From the NCBI RefSeq assembly GCF_003641145.1, contig NZ_CP032744.1:1984001-2048000 (forward strand): a DNA stretch of 64,000 nucleotides, written 5' to 3'. The notes under the pieces are model-generated. The model saw nothing but the letters and a program-made list of their open reading frames with translations. It did not search any database and had not been told where the DNA came from. Below, in pieces: positions 1 to 11,110 of this stretch. Within the stretch, counting starts at the first letter, position 1. Each line of letters starts with the position of its first letter. Both the position numbers and the translations under genes were made by a program. Source of the DNA: Lactiplantibacillus paraplantarum. GTDB taxonomy: Bacteria; Bacillota; Bacilli; Lactobacillales; Lactobacillaceae.

Positions 1-71
1 ACCTTGTAGGGCTCGAACCTACGACCGGACGGTTATGAGCCGTCTGCTCTAACCAACTGAGCTAAAGGTCC
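1..71 (-). tRNA. tRNA-Ile2 (CAT anticodon), 3' end cut by window edge
   Basis: Reverse-strand cloverleaf beginning GGACCTTTAGCTC with anticodon loop CTCATAA. The last acceptor bases lie outside the window. CAT normally means Met, but this sequence resembles the Bacillus minor Ile tRNA whose C34 becomes lysidine, and it follows a separate elongator Met tRNA in the same order as in the B. subtilis trnB cluster. Elongator Met remains possible. Confidence 0.85.
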
Positions 72-86
72 AAGCTCTTATTCCTA

Positions 87-160
87 TCGCGGCAGGGGGA
101 ATCGAACCCTCGACCTCCCGGGTATGAACCGGACGCTCTAGCCAGCTGAGCTACACCGCG
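87..160 (-). tRNA. tRNA-Met (CAT), elongator type
   Basis: Cloverleaf starting CGCGGTGTAGCTC, anticodon loop TTCATAC, 7-bp acceptor stem closed by CTGCCGCG and discriminator A. CCA is not encoded. The body resembles the Bacillus elongator Met tRNA, not the initiator. Confidence 0.93.
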
Positions 161-191
161 ATGTGTTAAATAATCGTAAATGACTACTTAA

Positions 192-265
192 TCGGGAAAA
201 CAGGATTCGAACCTGCGACCCCCTGGTCCCAAACCAGGTGCTCTACCAAGCTGAGCTATTTCCCG
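192..265 (-). tRNA. tRNA-Pro (TGG)
   Basis: Cloverleaf with acceptor CGGGAAA/TTTCCCG and anticodon loop TTTGGGA, which reads CCN proline codons. CCA is not encoded. Confidence 0.96.
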
Positions 266-270
266 TTATA

Positions 271-344
271 TGCACCCAGTAGGAGTCGAACCTACAACCT
301 TCTGATTCGTAGTCAGACACTCTATCCAATTGCGCTATGGGTGC
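271..344 (-). tRNA. tRNA-Arg (ACG)
   Basis: Cloverleaf with acceptor GCACCCA/TGGGTGC and anticodon loop CTACGAA. A34 is expected to be deaminated to inosine so that it reads CGU, CGC and CGA. CCA is not encoded. Confidence 0.96.
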
Positions 345-354
345 TTCATAAAAG

Positions 355-440
355 TGCCGAGGACCGGGATCGAACCGGTACGGTTATCACTAACCGCAGG
401 ATTTTAAGTCCTGTGCGTCTGCCAATTCCGCCACCCCGGC
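355..440 (-). tRNA. tRNA-Leu (TAA)
   Basis: Class II tRNA of 86 nt with a long variable arm; acceptor GCCGGGG/CCTCGGC and anticodon TAA. CCA is not encoded. Confidence 0.96.
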
Positions 441-455
441 AACACTTTGGTACAA

Positions 456-527
456 AGCGGAAGACGGGATTCGAACCCGCGACCCCCACCATGGCAAGGT
501 GATGTTCTACCACTGAACTACTTCCGC
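456..527 (-). tRNA. tRNA-Gly (GCC)
   Basis: Cloverleaf with acceptor GCGGAAG/CTTCCGC, anticodon GCC and discriminator T. CCA is not encoded. Confidence 0.96.
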
Positions 528-543
528 ATAAATATTCAGTTAA

Positions 544-616
544 TGCCGACTAGAGGATTCGAACCTCCGACCCCCTGTTTACAAGACAGATGCTCTGCCA
601 GCTGAGCTAAGTCGGC
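544..616 (-). tRNA. tRNA-Thr (TGT)
   Basis: Cloverleaf with acceptor GCCGACT/AGTCGGC and anticodon loop CTTGTAA. A gap of about 95 nt without any gene separates it from the upstream tRNA-Lys, longer than the other gaps in the cluster. CCA is not encoded. Confidence 0.96.
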
Positions 617-710
617 ATGACGATTAACACAACTATAACATCATATCATGCTCAGTTACATAAATCAACAATAACTTTTGTGAAACTATTTAATTATGAG
701 CCGTAAACAA

Positions 711-783
711 TGAGCCGTGACAGTCTCGAACTGTCGACCCTCTGATTAAAAGTCAGATGCTCTACCAACTGAGCTAACGGCTC
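711..783 (-). tRNA. tRNA-Lys (TTT), copy 2
   Basis: Cloverleaf with acceptor GAGCCGT/ACGGCTC and anticodon TTT. Identical in sequence to the copy at 1038-1110; both belong to a 274-bp tandem duplication that also carries tRNA-Val and 5S rRNA. Confidence 0.96.
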
Positions 784-787
784 ATGA

Positions 788-860
788 TGGAGGATACAGG
801 GCTCGAACCTGTGACCCTCTGCTTGTAAGGCAGACGCTCTCCCAACTGAGCTAATCCTCC
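788..860 (-). tRNA. tRNA-Val (TAC), copy 2
   Basis: Cloverleaf with acceptor GGAGGAT/ATCCTCC and anticodon loop CTTACAA. Identical to the copy at 1115-1187. It begins 6 nt after the 3' end of the second 5S gene. Confidence 0.96.
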
Positions 861-866
861 AATTTC

Positions 867-984
867 GCATGGCAACGTCCTACCCTCGCAGGGAGCGATC
901 CCCCAACTACTCTCGGCGCTAAGAAGCTTAACTTCTGTGTTCGACATGGGAACAGGTGTATCCTTCTCGCCATCATCGCCACAC
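867..984 (-). rRNA. rrf: 5S ribosomal RNA, copy 2 (extra copy)
   Basis: 118-nt 5S gene; ends were set by pairing of the terminal helix (GTGTGGCGA with the 3' end at 867). It differs from the 5S copy at 1194-1311 at two bases only (975 and 978, both near the 5' end of the RNA). It lies downstream of a complete 16S-23S-5S-Val-Lys set, so this operon carries two 5S genes. Confidence 0.95.
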
Positions 985-1037
985 TATGTGAAACTAAATA
1001 TTAAATTAGATAATATCCATTTAACCTAATGGTTAAA

Positions 1038-1110
1038 TGAGCCGTGACAGTCTCGAACTGTCGACCCTCTGATTAAAAGTCAGATGCTCTACCAACTGAG
1101 CTAACGGCTC
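1038..1110 (-). tRNA. tRNA-Lys (TTT), copy 1
   Basis: Same 73-nt sequence as 711-783, anticodon TTT, no encoded CCA. It is the last member of the first 5S-Val-Lys unit. Confidence 0.96.
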
Positions 1111-1114
1111 ATGA

Positions 1115-1187
1115 TGGAGGATACAGGGCTCGAACCTGTGACCCTCTGCTTGTAAGGCAGACGCTCTCCCAACTGAGCTAATCCTCC
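1115..1187 (-). tRNA. tRNA-Val (TAC), copy 1
   Basis: Same 73-nt sequence as 788-860, anticodon TAC, 6 nt after the first 5S gene, no encoded CCA. Confidence 0.96.
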
Positions 1188-1193
1188 AATTTC

Positions 1194-1311
1194 GCATGGC
1201 AACGTCCTACCCTCGCAGGGAGCGATCCCCCAACTACTCTCGGCGCTAAGAAGCTTAACTTCTGTGTTCGACATGGGAACAGGTGTATCCTTCTCGCCAT
1301 CGTCACCACAC
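1194..1311 (-). rRNA. rrf: 5S ribosomal RNA, copy 1
   Basis: 118-nt 5S gene in the usual place about 70 nt after the 23S 3' end. The terminal helix begins GTGTGGTGA. The two differences from the second copy fall in the 5' strand of and just after helix I. Confidence 0.95.
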
Positions 1312-1382
1312 TATTGAGAAACTTGTGCTCTCAAAACTAGCTAATATCAAATAATTTCATATGAACCGGAACACCAATTACT

Positions 1383-6074
<4,692 letters not shown>

Positions 6075-6257
6075 ATGATGAGTTCTAAAAAGCTCATTTA
6101 AAGTTGTACTAAAATTTATTTGCTAGCGAATTGACTTCGCAAATGTTTTTGCTCTTGATTCAAAATCAAGAGACCCTACACATTTGATTCGTCGAAACTT
6201 TGTTCAGTTTTCAAAGATCTAATTCCGTTGCGTTGACTTCCTCAACACAACTATTAC

Positions 6258-6286
6258 ATAATATCATTTCATCATTTTCTTGTCAA
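6258..6286 (-). promoter_or_regulatory. rRNA operon promoter P2
   Basis: Reverse strand TTGACA (6281-6286), 17-bp spacer, TATTAT (6258-6263), about 185 bp upstream of the 16S 5' end. A near-perfect housekeeping sigma promoter. Confidence 0.88.
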
Positions 6287-6395
6287 CAACTTTATTTAAT
6301 AAGTTGAATAACTATTCAAATGATTTTAAAACGTTATTATCATATATATAACTGCCGGCGTCTCAATCAATCGATTTGTTAACGCGACAAGAAAC

Positions 6396-6424
6396 ATCTT
6401 ATCATCAGCGATTATTTATGTCAA
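6396..6424 (-). promoter_or_regulatory. rRNA operon promoter P1
   Basis: Reverse strand TTGACA (6419-6424), 17-bp spacer, TAAGAT (6396-6401), 138 bp upstream of P2. AT-rich DNA upstream could act as an UP element. Tandem promoters are usual for rRNA operons. The remaining DNA up to 6577 shows no gene. Confidence 0.82.
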
Positions 6425-6577
6425 TAACTTTTTTGTTGTTTTTGAATATTTATTCATAAGCAACATTTTGAAACGAAACAATGTAAGTGCCACTGACTAG
6501 CTGTTTAGCAGCCCTGCTCGCGGCGACAAGATATATATTATCAAGTATTAGTATGCAGGTCAACCCTTTATTTGAAT

Positions 6578-6958
6578 TTATTTTGATAAATTCGTAAAAG
6601 GTGTCGTTTCGCTCACACTAACACTCATAAATAGCTCATGCAGCTCACTTGCTAAAACAAACCTTAACCCTTGCTGCTCAAACTTCACACGAGTTTGTTC
6701 ATCGAGAGCTAAATGGTCAAACACAAAAACTGCGACTTTTTCATTATCCAGCTTTGCCATAATAGAATCATACAAACGTAATTGATCAACATCAATACCA
6801 ATTGTATGCCGCAAAGCCCACAACACTGAAGCCAATGGTGAATTGCCAGCTTGAACTGGTAACCGATAAAAGTAATACTTTGAATCAGATTGACCAACTA
6901 AAAAATGAGTTCCTTGTTGATCATTGTATATGATCGTGCCCGCAACTTGTTTTTGCAC
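6578..6958 (-). CDS. Nudix-like hypothetical protein
   Basis: A 126-residue cytosolic protein. The N-terminal half (AGTIIYNDQQG, a YYFYRLP strand and a helix near residues 42-54 ending in IGID) follows the strand order of a Nudix fold, but the Nudix box with its REUXEE glutamates is missing, so hydrolase activity is doubtful. The start is GTG at 6956-6958 and shares its first G with the TAG stop of the S1-domain gene, which implies translational coupling. The pair probably acts together, but no function can be assigned. The C-terminus is Ser/Thr rich and looks disordered. Confidence 0.75.
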   Translation of the reverse strand: MQKQVAGTIIYNDQQGTHFLVGQSDSKYYFYRLPVQAGNSPLASVLWALRHTIGIDVDQLRLYDSIMAKLDNEKVAVFVFDHLALDEQTRVKFEQQGLRFVLASELHELFMSVSVSETTPFTNLSK

Positions 6959-7359
6959 TAATACTCACCCGCCTTCAATCGGTTTAGTGAATCTGCAGTC
7001 CAACCCGCTAGATGGGTCGCAATTGGCTCAAATCCCGCATGAACATGCCGATTTGTCCAAAAATGTTTGTGTCGGAAAGTCTTATAAATTTCTAAATCAT
7101 TGACCGTTGGGTGCGGTTGATGTTCAATACAGCGCAACGATAGACTGATTTTGCCAGTATATTCATCAATATCCAAAATAACAACGTCAACAGCCTGACC
7201 AACCTTAAGATATTCAGTAATGCTCTTAACATACCCTTCATGACACTCTGAGATATGAATCAGGCCCTGATGCTCACCATCTAACGTTACAAATGCACCG
7301 TATGGCTGAATTCCAGTCACTCGTCCATGAACCCGCATGCCAATCCGATAATCGCTCAT
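6958..7359 (-). CDS. cvfD: S1-domain RNA-binding protein, CvfD/GSP13 (YugI) family
   Basis: A 133-residue cytosolic protein. Residues 5-75 form one S1 OB-fold (GMRVHGRVTGIQPYGAFV, then GLIHISE and DISL-type strands), followed by a shorter C-terminal tail specific to this family. Homologues called YugI, GSP13 or CvfD bind RNA or ribosomes and affect stress responses and virulence-factor expression. Start ATG is preceded by AAAGGATGG. It overlaps the downstream Nudix-like gene by one base, so the two are one operon. The RNA-binding fold is clear; the target is unknown. Confidence 0.85.
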   Translation of the reverse strand: MSDYRIGMRVHGRVTGIQPYGAFVTLDGEHQGLIHISECHEGYVKSITEYLKVGQAVDVVILDIDEYTGKISLSLRCIEHQPHPTVNDLEIYKTFRHKHFWTNRHVHAGFEPIATHLAGWTADSLNRLKAGEY

Positions 7360-7454
7360 GACAATTCCATCCTTTCTTTATCATTTGTTCTTATAACAAT
7401 TGCAATCCATAGTATTATAACCTGAATACCATAGATTGCAAAATCGTTTACTAA

Positions 7455-7480
7455 TAAAAAAGACCTGCATCCGCAGATCC
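7455..7480 (-). terminator. Terminator of ppiB
   Basis: Reverse strand stem GA-CTGC/GCAG-GTC with loop GGAT, then TTTTTT, 12 bp after the cyclophilin stop codon. Confidence 0.8.
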
Positions 7481-7491
7481 TTTCATTACTA

Positions 7492-8076
7492 CTAATCTTC
7501 AATCGCAATTGTTTCGATCACGACATCTTTAACTGGCTTGTCTTGCATCCCTGTTTTAGTTGCCGCAATTTTATCAACGATGTCCATTCCATCACTAACA
7601 GCACCAAAAACAGTATGCCGAAAGTCCAGCCATGGTGTCCCACCATTACCATATGCCGTCACAACCTCTTCTGGATAACCAGCTTGTTTCATCTGATCAC
7701 CCATCCCAGCATCTAATTGTGGCTTTTGAACGATAAAGAATTGACTGCCGTTCGTATTAGGGCCAGCATTCGCCATCGACAAGGCCCCTCTTAAGTTGAA
7801 GACTTCTGGTGAGAACTCATCTTCAAAAGGTTGGCCCCATAAACTTTCACCGCCCATGCCAGTACCAGTCGGGTCGCCACCTTGAATCATAAAATCAGGA
7901 ATTACTCGGTGAAAAATAATTCCATCATAGTAACCCTTCTTGGCTAAACCAACGAAGTTTTCAACACTCTTAGGTGCTTGCTTTGGAAATAACTGAACCT
8001 TAATGTCGCCAAAGTTAGTTTTGATTGTTGCTTTTGGTCCATCGACCTGACTTAAATCTAATTGTGGAAATGCCAC
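7492..8076 (-). CDS. ppiB: Peptidyl-prolyl cis-trans isomerase, cyclophilin type
   Basis: A 194-residue cyclophilin that isomerises X-Pro peptide bonds during protein folding. There is no signal peptide, so it is cytoplasmic. Core motifs are [14 protein letters not shown] (catalytic Arg in HRV), [17 protein letters not shown] and HTVFG. Compared with minimal bacterial cyclophilins it has the small insert MKQAGYPEE near residue 130 seen in Firmicutes members. Start is GTG with a modest GGGTG site. It stands alone between the S1-domain gene and a plus-strand DedA gene and ends at its own terminator. Confidence 0.95.
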   Translation of the reverse strand: MAFPQLDLSQVDGPKATIKTNFGDIKVQLFPKQAPKSVENFVGLAKKGYYDGIIFHRVIPDFMIQGGDPTGTGMGGESLWGQPFEDEFSPEVFNLRGALSMANAGPNTNGSQFFIVQKPQLDAGMGDQMKQAGYPEEVVTAYGNGGTPWLDFRHTVFGAVSDGMDIVDKIAATKTGMQDKPVKDVVIETIAIED

Positions 8077-8240
8077 AAAATCACCCGTTTTCTATAAAAG
8101 ATTATCTTGATGATACAAGAGAACGCAATTAAAAGCCAGCCATTTGTAAGGTTTTCTTGTGATTACCAACTAAGCATAGTATTTCCATTAATTTTCTGTT
8201 AACCTAGATAAGATTAATTTCATATTACTTGGAGGTAACC

Positions 8241-8897
8241 ATGAGCTTTTTAATTGATTTCGTGTTGCACATTGATCAACACTTAGTCACCATCGTTAAT
8301 AGTTTTGGAATTTGGACGTACCTTATTCTCTTTGCCATTATCTTTATTGAGACTGGTGCGGTCATCCTACCGTTTCTACCCGGTGACTCACTCTTATTTG
8401 CAGCTTGCGCACTTGCAGCTAATCCATCCTATGGCTTACATATTTGGACATTTGTCATCATCTTCCTAGTAGCAGCCTTGGCAGGAGACTCACTCAACTT
8501 CTATATTGGTCATTCTTTAGGGGAGCGCCTGACCGAAACATCATGGTTCGGTAAATTGATCAATCAGAAACAACTAGCAAAGTCCGAAAAGTTCTTCGAA
8601 AAACATGGTGGCATCACCGTTACAATTGCCCGCTTCATGCCAATCATTCGGACCTTTGTTCCGTTCGTCGCGGCCAGTTCACGAATGAAATACCAACAAT
8701 TTATTCGTTACAACGTCATCGGCTGCGTCCTCTGGGTTATCCTCTGTTGTGGCGGTGGCTACTACTTCGGTAATATTCCGTTCGTCAAAAGTCACTTCTC
8801 AATGGTCGTGATTGGCATCATTCTAGTTTCTTTGATTCCAGCCGTCTTCTCGGCATTACGGGCCCGTTTCAGCCGCCCTGCAGAAAAAGAAGACTAA
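8241..8897 (+). CDS. DedA-family membrane protein (SNARE-associated/VTT domain)
   Basis: A 218-residue integral membrane protein. The ATG at 8241 sits 5 nt after GGAGG; the longer frame starting TTG at 8229 would place this ribosome site inside the gene, so I use 8241. Hydrophobic segments surround the family motifs FIETG-LPFLPGDSLLF (residues about 32-50) and ARFMPIIRTFVPFVA (about 132-147), with the re-entrant loops and the conserved acidic and Arg residues. DedA proteins have been linked to flipping undecaprenyl phosphate or phosphatidylethanolamine; the substrate here cannot be told. Ends in KED. Monocistronic, convergent with lit. Confidence 0.92.
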   Translation: MSFLIDFVLHIDQHLVTIVNSFGIWTYLILFAIIFIETGAVILPFLPGDSLLFAACALAANPSYGLHIWTFVIIFLVAALAGDSLNFYIGHSLGERLTETSWFGKLINQKQLAKSEKFFEKHGGITVTIARFMPIIRTFVPFVAASSRMKYQQFIRYNVIGCVLWVILCCGGGYYFGNIPFVKSHFSMVVIGIILVSLIPAVFSALRARFSRPAEKED

Positions 8898-8916
8898 TTC
8901 GCTTAACTTAGAACCT

Positions 8917-8961
8917 CAAAAGGTCCACCAGCAGATTTAAAACTTGCTGGTGGACCTTTTG
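8917..8961. terminator. Bidirectional terminator between dedA gene and lit
   Basis: Perfect 17-bp inverted repeat (CAAAAGGTCCACCAGCA and its complement, 11-nt loop), flanked by A and T runs on both sides, between two convergent genes. Confidence 0.9.
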
Positions 8962-9023
8962 ATTTACGTTACCTAAACGGCAAAAAATTCTGCCAATTCA
9001 CCAGTAACCACTAATCAGTTTCA

Positions 9024-9665
9024 CTAGTCGGTTTCACGTAACGCCCGTTGTCCAATACTGAGCAGATAGACAAACGCCCATTCAATCAACACAAATGCTA
9101 AGACAAAACACTGCCCAAAGAACGTATCCGGTAATACTAAAATGATTCGGTCCAATAATGGATCAAATAACCAATCTGAATTACGGAACAAAATTTTATG
9201 AAACATAATAAAGAACTGATCAAAATTAATTGCCATCACGACAGCAACTAGTGGCGGAACCCATAGCGCTGTCTGCATCGGCAGCACTAGCCGCCATAAC
9301 TGACGATCACGTCGCAGTCGTTGCCAAAAGAAGTAAACGACCACACTCGTGACAATGAAAACCACATAATCAAGCATAAATAAGTTTTTGACATCCGCAA
9401 AATGCACCAACGCGCTGGTTGAATCCGTAAAATCCGTCATCACTAATTTAGGGACCCACGGAAAATTAAGATAAGCCAATAACTGATAGTAATTCGTCAT
9501 TAATTGACCCAACGTCAAATTGACGACCGATCCTAGTTTTTGCCATAACGCGTTTGCAAAATACAGCCACGTCGCATTGATCGTCACAATGATTGTGCCA
9601 CTGACGAGCCATAAGTATAGACAGATCCACTGGGCTGCATTCTTGACTCTATTTAGCCACACCAT
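9024..9665 (-). CDS. lit: Lipoprotein intramolecular transacylase Lit (TIGR01906/DUF1461)
   Basis: A 213-residue membrane protein with four hydrophobic segments (about residues 12-32, 100-115, 128-146 and 185-205). The TIGR01906 (DUF1461) family includes Lit of enterococci and the Bacillus cereus group, which moves an acyl chain within diacyl lipoproteins to make the N-acyl lyso form and so dampens TLR2 recognition. The two histidines known to be needed in Lit appear to be present: His88 in LVHFADVKNLF and His156 in MFHKILFRNSDWLFDP. The start ATG lies inside the end of the upstream HAD gene (17-bp overlap), a tight coupling. Activity is inferred from family membership only. Confidence 0.82.
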   Translation of the reverse strand: MVWLNRVKNAAQWICLYLWLVSGTIIVTINATWLYFANALWQKLGSVVNLTLGQLMTNYYQLLAYLNFPWVPKLVMTDFTDSTSALVHFADVKNLFMLDYVVFIVTSVVVYFFWQRLRRDRQLWRLVLPMQTALWVPPLVAVVMAINFDQFFIMFHKILFRNSDWLFDPLLDRIILVLPDTFFGQCFVLAFVLIEWAFVYLLSIGQRALRETD

Positions 9666-10440
9666 CGTCTAAATCCCATTCATCCAAGGTATTGACCTCA
9701 TTAGTTGGCTTGACAGTCTGTTTAGCGACTAATTCAGGTGTGGAGACCCCGGTATATACTAACAAGGAATCAATCCCAAAATTAATTGCTGCTGAAATAT
9801 CCGTCATATAATTATCGCCAACCATCACACAATCGTGCTTGTCGAGGCCAATACGATCGACCGCTTTCTGCATAATAATCGTTTCTGGCTTACCGACGTA
9901 GGTTGCCCGTTGCTGGGTTGCCCGCTCAACCATCGCAATCACCGAACCGGCCCCAGGAACTAAGCCCCGTTCGTTAGGCAAGTTGGTATCCGCGTTAGTG
10001 CCGATGAACTTGGCACCCCGCTTAATTGCTAACGTTGCCAGTTCAAACTTATGATAAGTTGCATCATAGTCCAAACCAACAATCACAAATCGAGGCGTTT
10101 GTTCGTTAAATTGAAAGCCCTTCTCAAGCATGGCGCCCTTTAAACCAAGTTCACCAATGACATACATCGTCTTCTCACCGTCACCAGCCAAATCATCGAC
10201 ATAATCAGCCGTTGCTAATGCCGCCGTGTAAACATTAGCTGGACTAACATGAATATCATGATTATCTGCCAAATTAGCCGCTACGTCTTCCGGCGATTTA
10301 GTCGTATTGTTTGTAACCAATAGAAAATCCGTCTGACTTGCTTGCAGCCGTTCAATAAATCGTTTAGCCGCTGGGATTCGTTCCCGACCACGATAAACCG
10401 TTCCGTCCAAATCAATTAAATAACCCTTGTACTTGCCCAA
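9649..10440 (-). CDS. yutF: HAD-superfamily phosphatase, YutF/NagD type
   Basis: A 263-residue cytosolic HAD hydrolase with a type IIA cap. Motif I is DLDGTVYRG (nucleophile Asp10, acid Asp12), motif II TNNT near residue 45, motif III Lys in GKPE, motif IV VGDNYMTDI. Such proteins dephosphorylate small phospho-compounds such as nucleotides or phospho-sugars; the natural substrate is open. The start is TTG, 8 nt after GAGAGAGG. It follows yutD by 22 bp and overlaps lit, as in the Bacillus yutD-yutF neighbourhood. Confidence 0.9.
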   Translation of the reverse strand: MGKYKGYLIDLDGTVYRGRERIPAAKRFIERLQASQTDFLLVTNNTTKSPEDVAANLADNHDIHVSPANVYTAALATADYVDDLAGDGEKTMYVIGELGLKGAMLEKGFQFNEQTPRFVIVGLDYDATYHKFELATLAIKRGAKFIGTNADTNLPNERGLVPGAGSVIAMVERATQQRATYVGKPETIIMQKAVDRIGLDKHDCVMVGDNYMTDISAAINFGIDSLLVYTGVSTPELVAKQTVKPTNEVNTLDEWDLDDGVAK

Positions 10441-10462
10441 TCAAAATACCTCTCTCTGTTCA

Positions 10463-11092
10463 CTACTTTTGTCGAATGGTAAAGTGCCGCTTACCACTAT
10501 TCTGCTTCGTCGTCCGGGCCTGATTACCATTACCAGCTGTAACCTTCGCAGGCTGCTGACGTTTTTCAGTAAATGGCGCCGCTTTTTGCTTTGTCGTAAA
10601 ATTATGTGCCTTACGCCGTTGTTTACTACGACTGCTATTGCGATTACTCCGGGCACGCGACTGCCGGTTACTAGTGGCTTTCTTGCCACGCCGATCATCC
10701 TTACGTGGCCGACTTGTCCGTTTCGGCTTAATGACCCGTTCATTTTTCACTATAAAATAGGCACAGCCAAAATTACAATATTCATATAAATAGTCCTGAA
10801 CCGCACCAATCGTCTGTGACCGTTGCACATCCTTAACATCATCCCGAAAAAAGCCTTTTAGCCGTAACTGTTCAAAGCCCCAATCACCAACGATATAATC
10901 ATACTTGTTCAAGATTGAGCTGTAACGTTCAACGAATTTATCGAGGTCAAAGCCCTGGCGATAATCATAAACGATTTCAAACGGGTGCTTGCTAACTTCA
11001 AAGTGGTTCTTATCAGTCCGTAGTCCATGATATAAATTACGTCGCCGTTCCGCTTGTTGTTCAGCTAGTTCATCAATATGTTCGCGATTCAC
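10463..11092 (-). CDS. yutD: YutD-like protein (DUF1027) with basic C-terminal tail
   Basis: A 209-residue protein. Residues 25-120 form the DUF1027 domain (FEIVYDYRQGFDLDKFVERY, VGDWGFEQLRLKGF, YLYEYCNFGCAYFIVKN). From about residue 125 onward the chain is Arg, Lys, Gln and Ser rich, low complexity and strongly basic, which suggests contact with RNA or the membrane surface. Start GTG has AAAGGTGG 7 nt upstream. Function is unknown in all species I know of; it is usually found with yutF, as here. The tail explains why a shadow frame runs antisense to it. Confidence 0.88.
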   Translation of the reverse strand: MNREHIDELAEQQAERRRNLYHGLRTDKNHFEVSKHPFEIVYDYRQGFDLDKFVERYSSILNKYDYIVGDWGFEQLRLKGFFRDDVKDVQRSQTIGAVQDYLYEYCNFGCAYFIVKNERVIKPKRTSRPRKDDRRGKKATSNRQSRARSNRNSSRSKQRRKAHNFTTKQKAAPFTEKRQQPAKVTAGNGNQARTTKQNSGKRHFTIRQK

Positions 11093-11110
11093 ATTGACAC
11101 CACCTTTCTA

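Larger units (their letters stand above)
711..1311 (-). repeat. Tandem duplication of 5S-tRNA-Val-tRNA-Lys
   Basis: Positions 711-984 and 1038-1311 are two direct copies of a 274-bp unit offset by 327 bp. By eye they differ only at two bases in the 5S gene. The 53-nt spacer at 985-1037 contains a small hairpin (TTTAACC ATTA GGTTAAA, 1020-1037) that may be an RNA processing signal. Confidence 0.95.

Noticed and set aside
6958..6960. A frameshift joining the S1 and Nudix-like genes
   Set aside because: TAGTG is a normal stop/start overlap; both frames have complete domains.
10427..10789. 120-residue plus-strand frame antisense to yutD
   Set aside because: It mirrors the Arg/Lys/Ser-rich tail of YutD; composition bias creates the open frame. 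No ribosome site.
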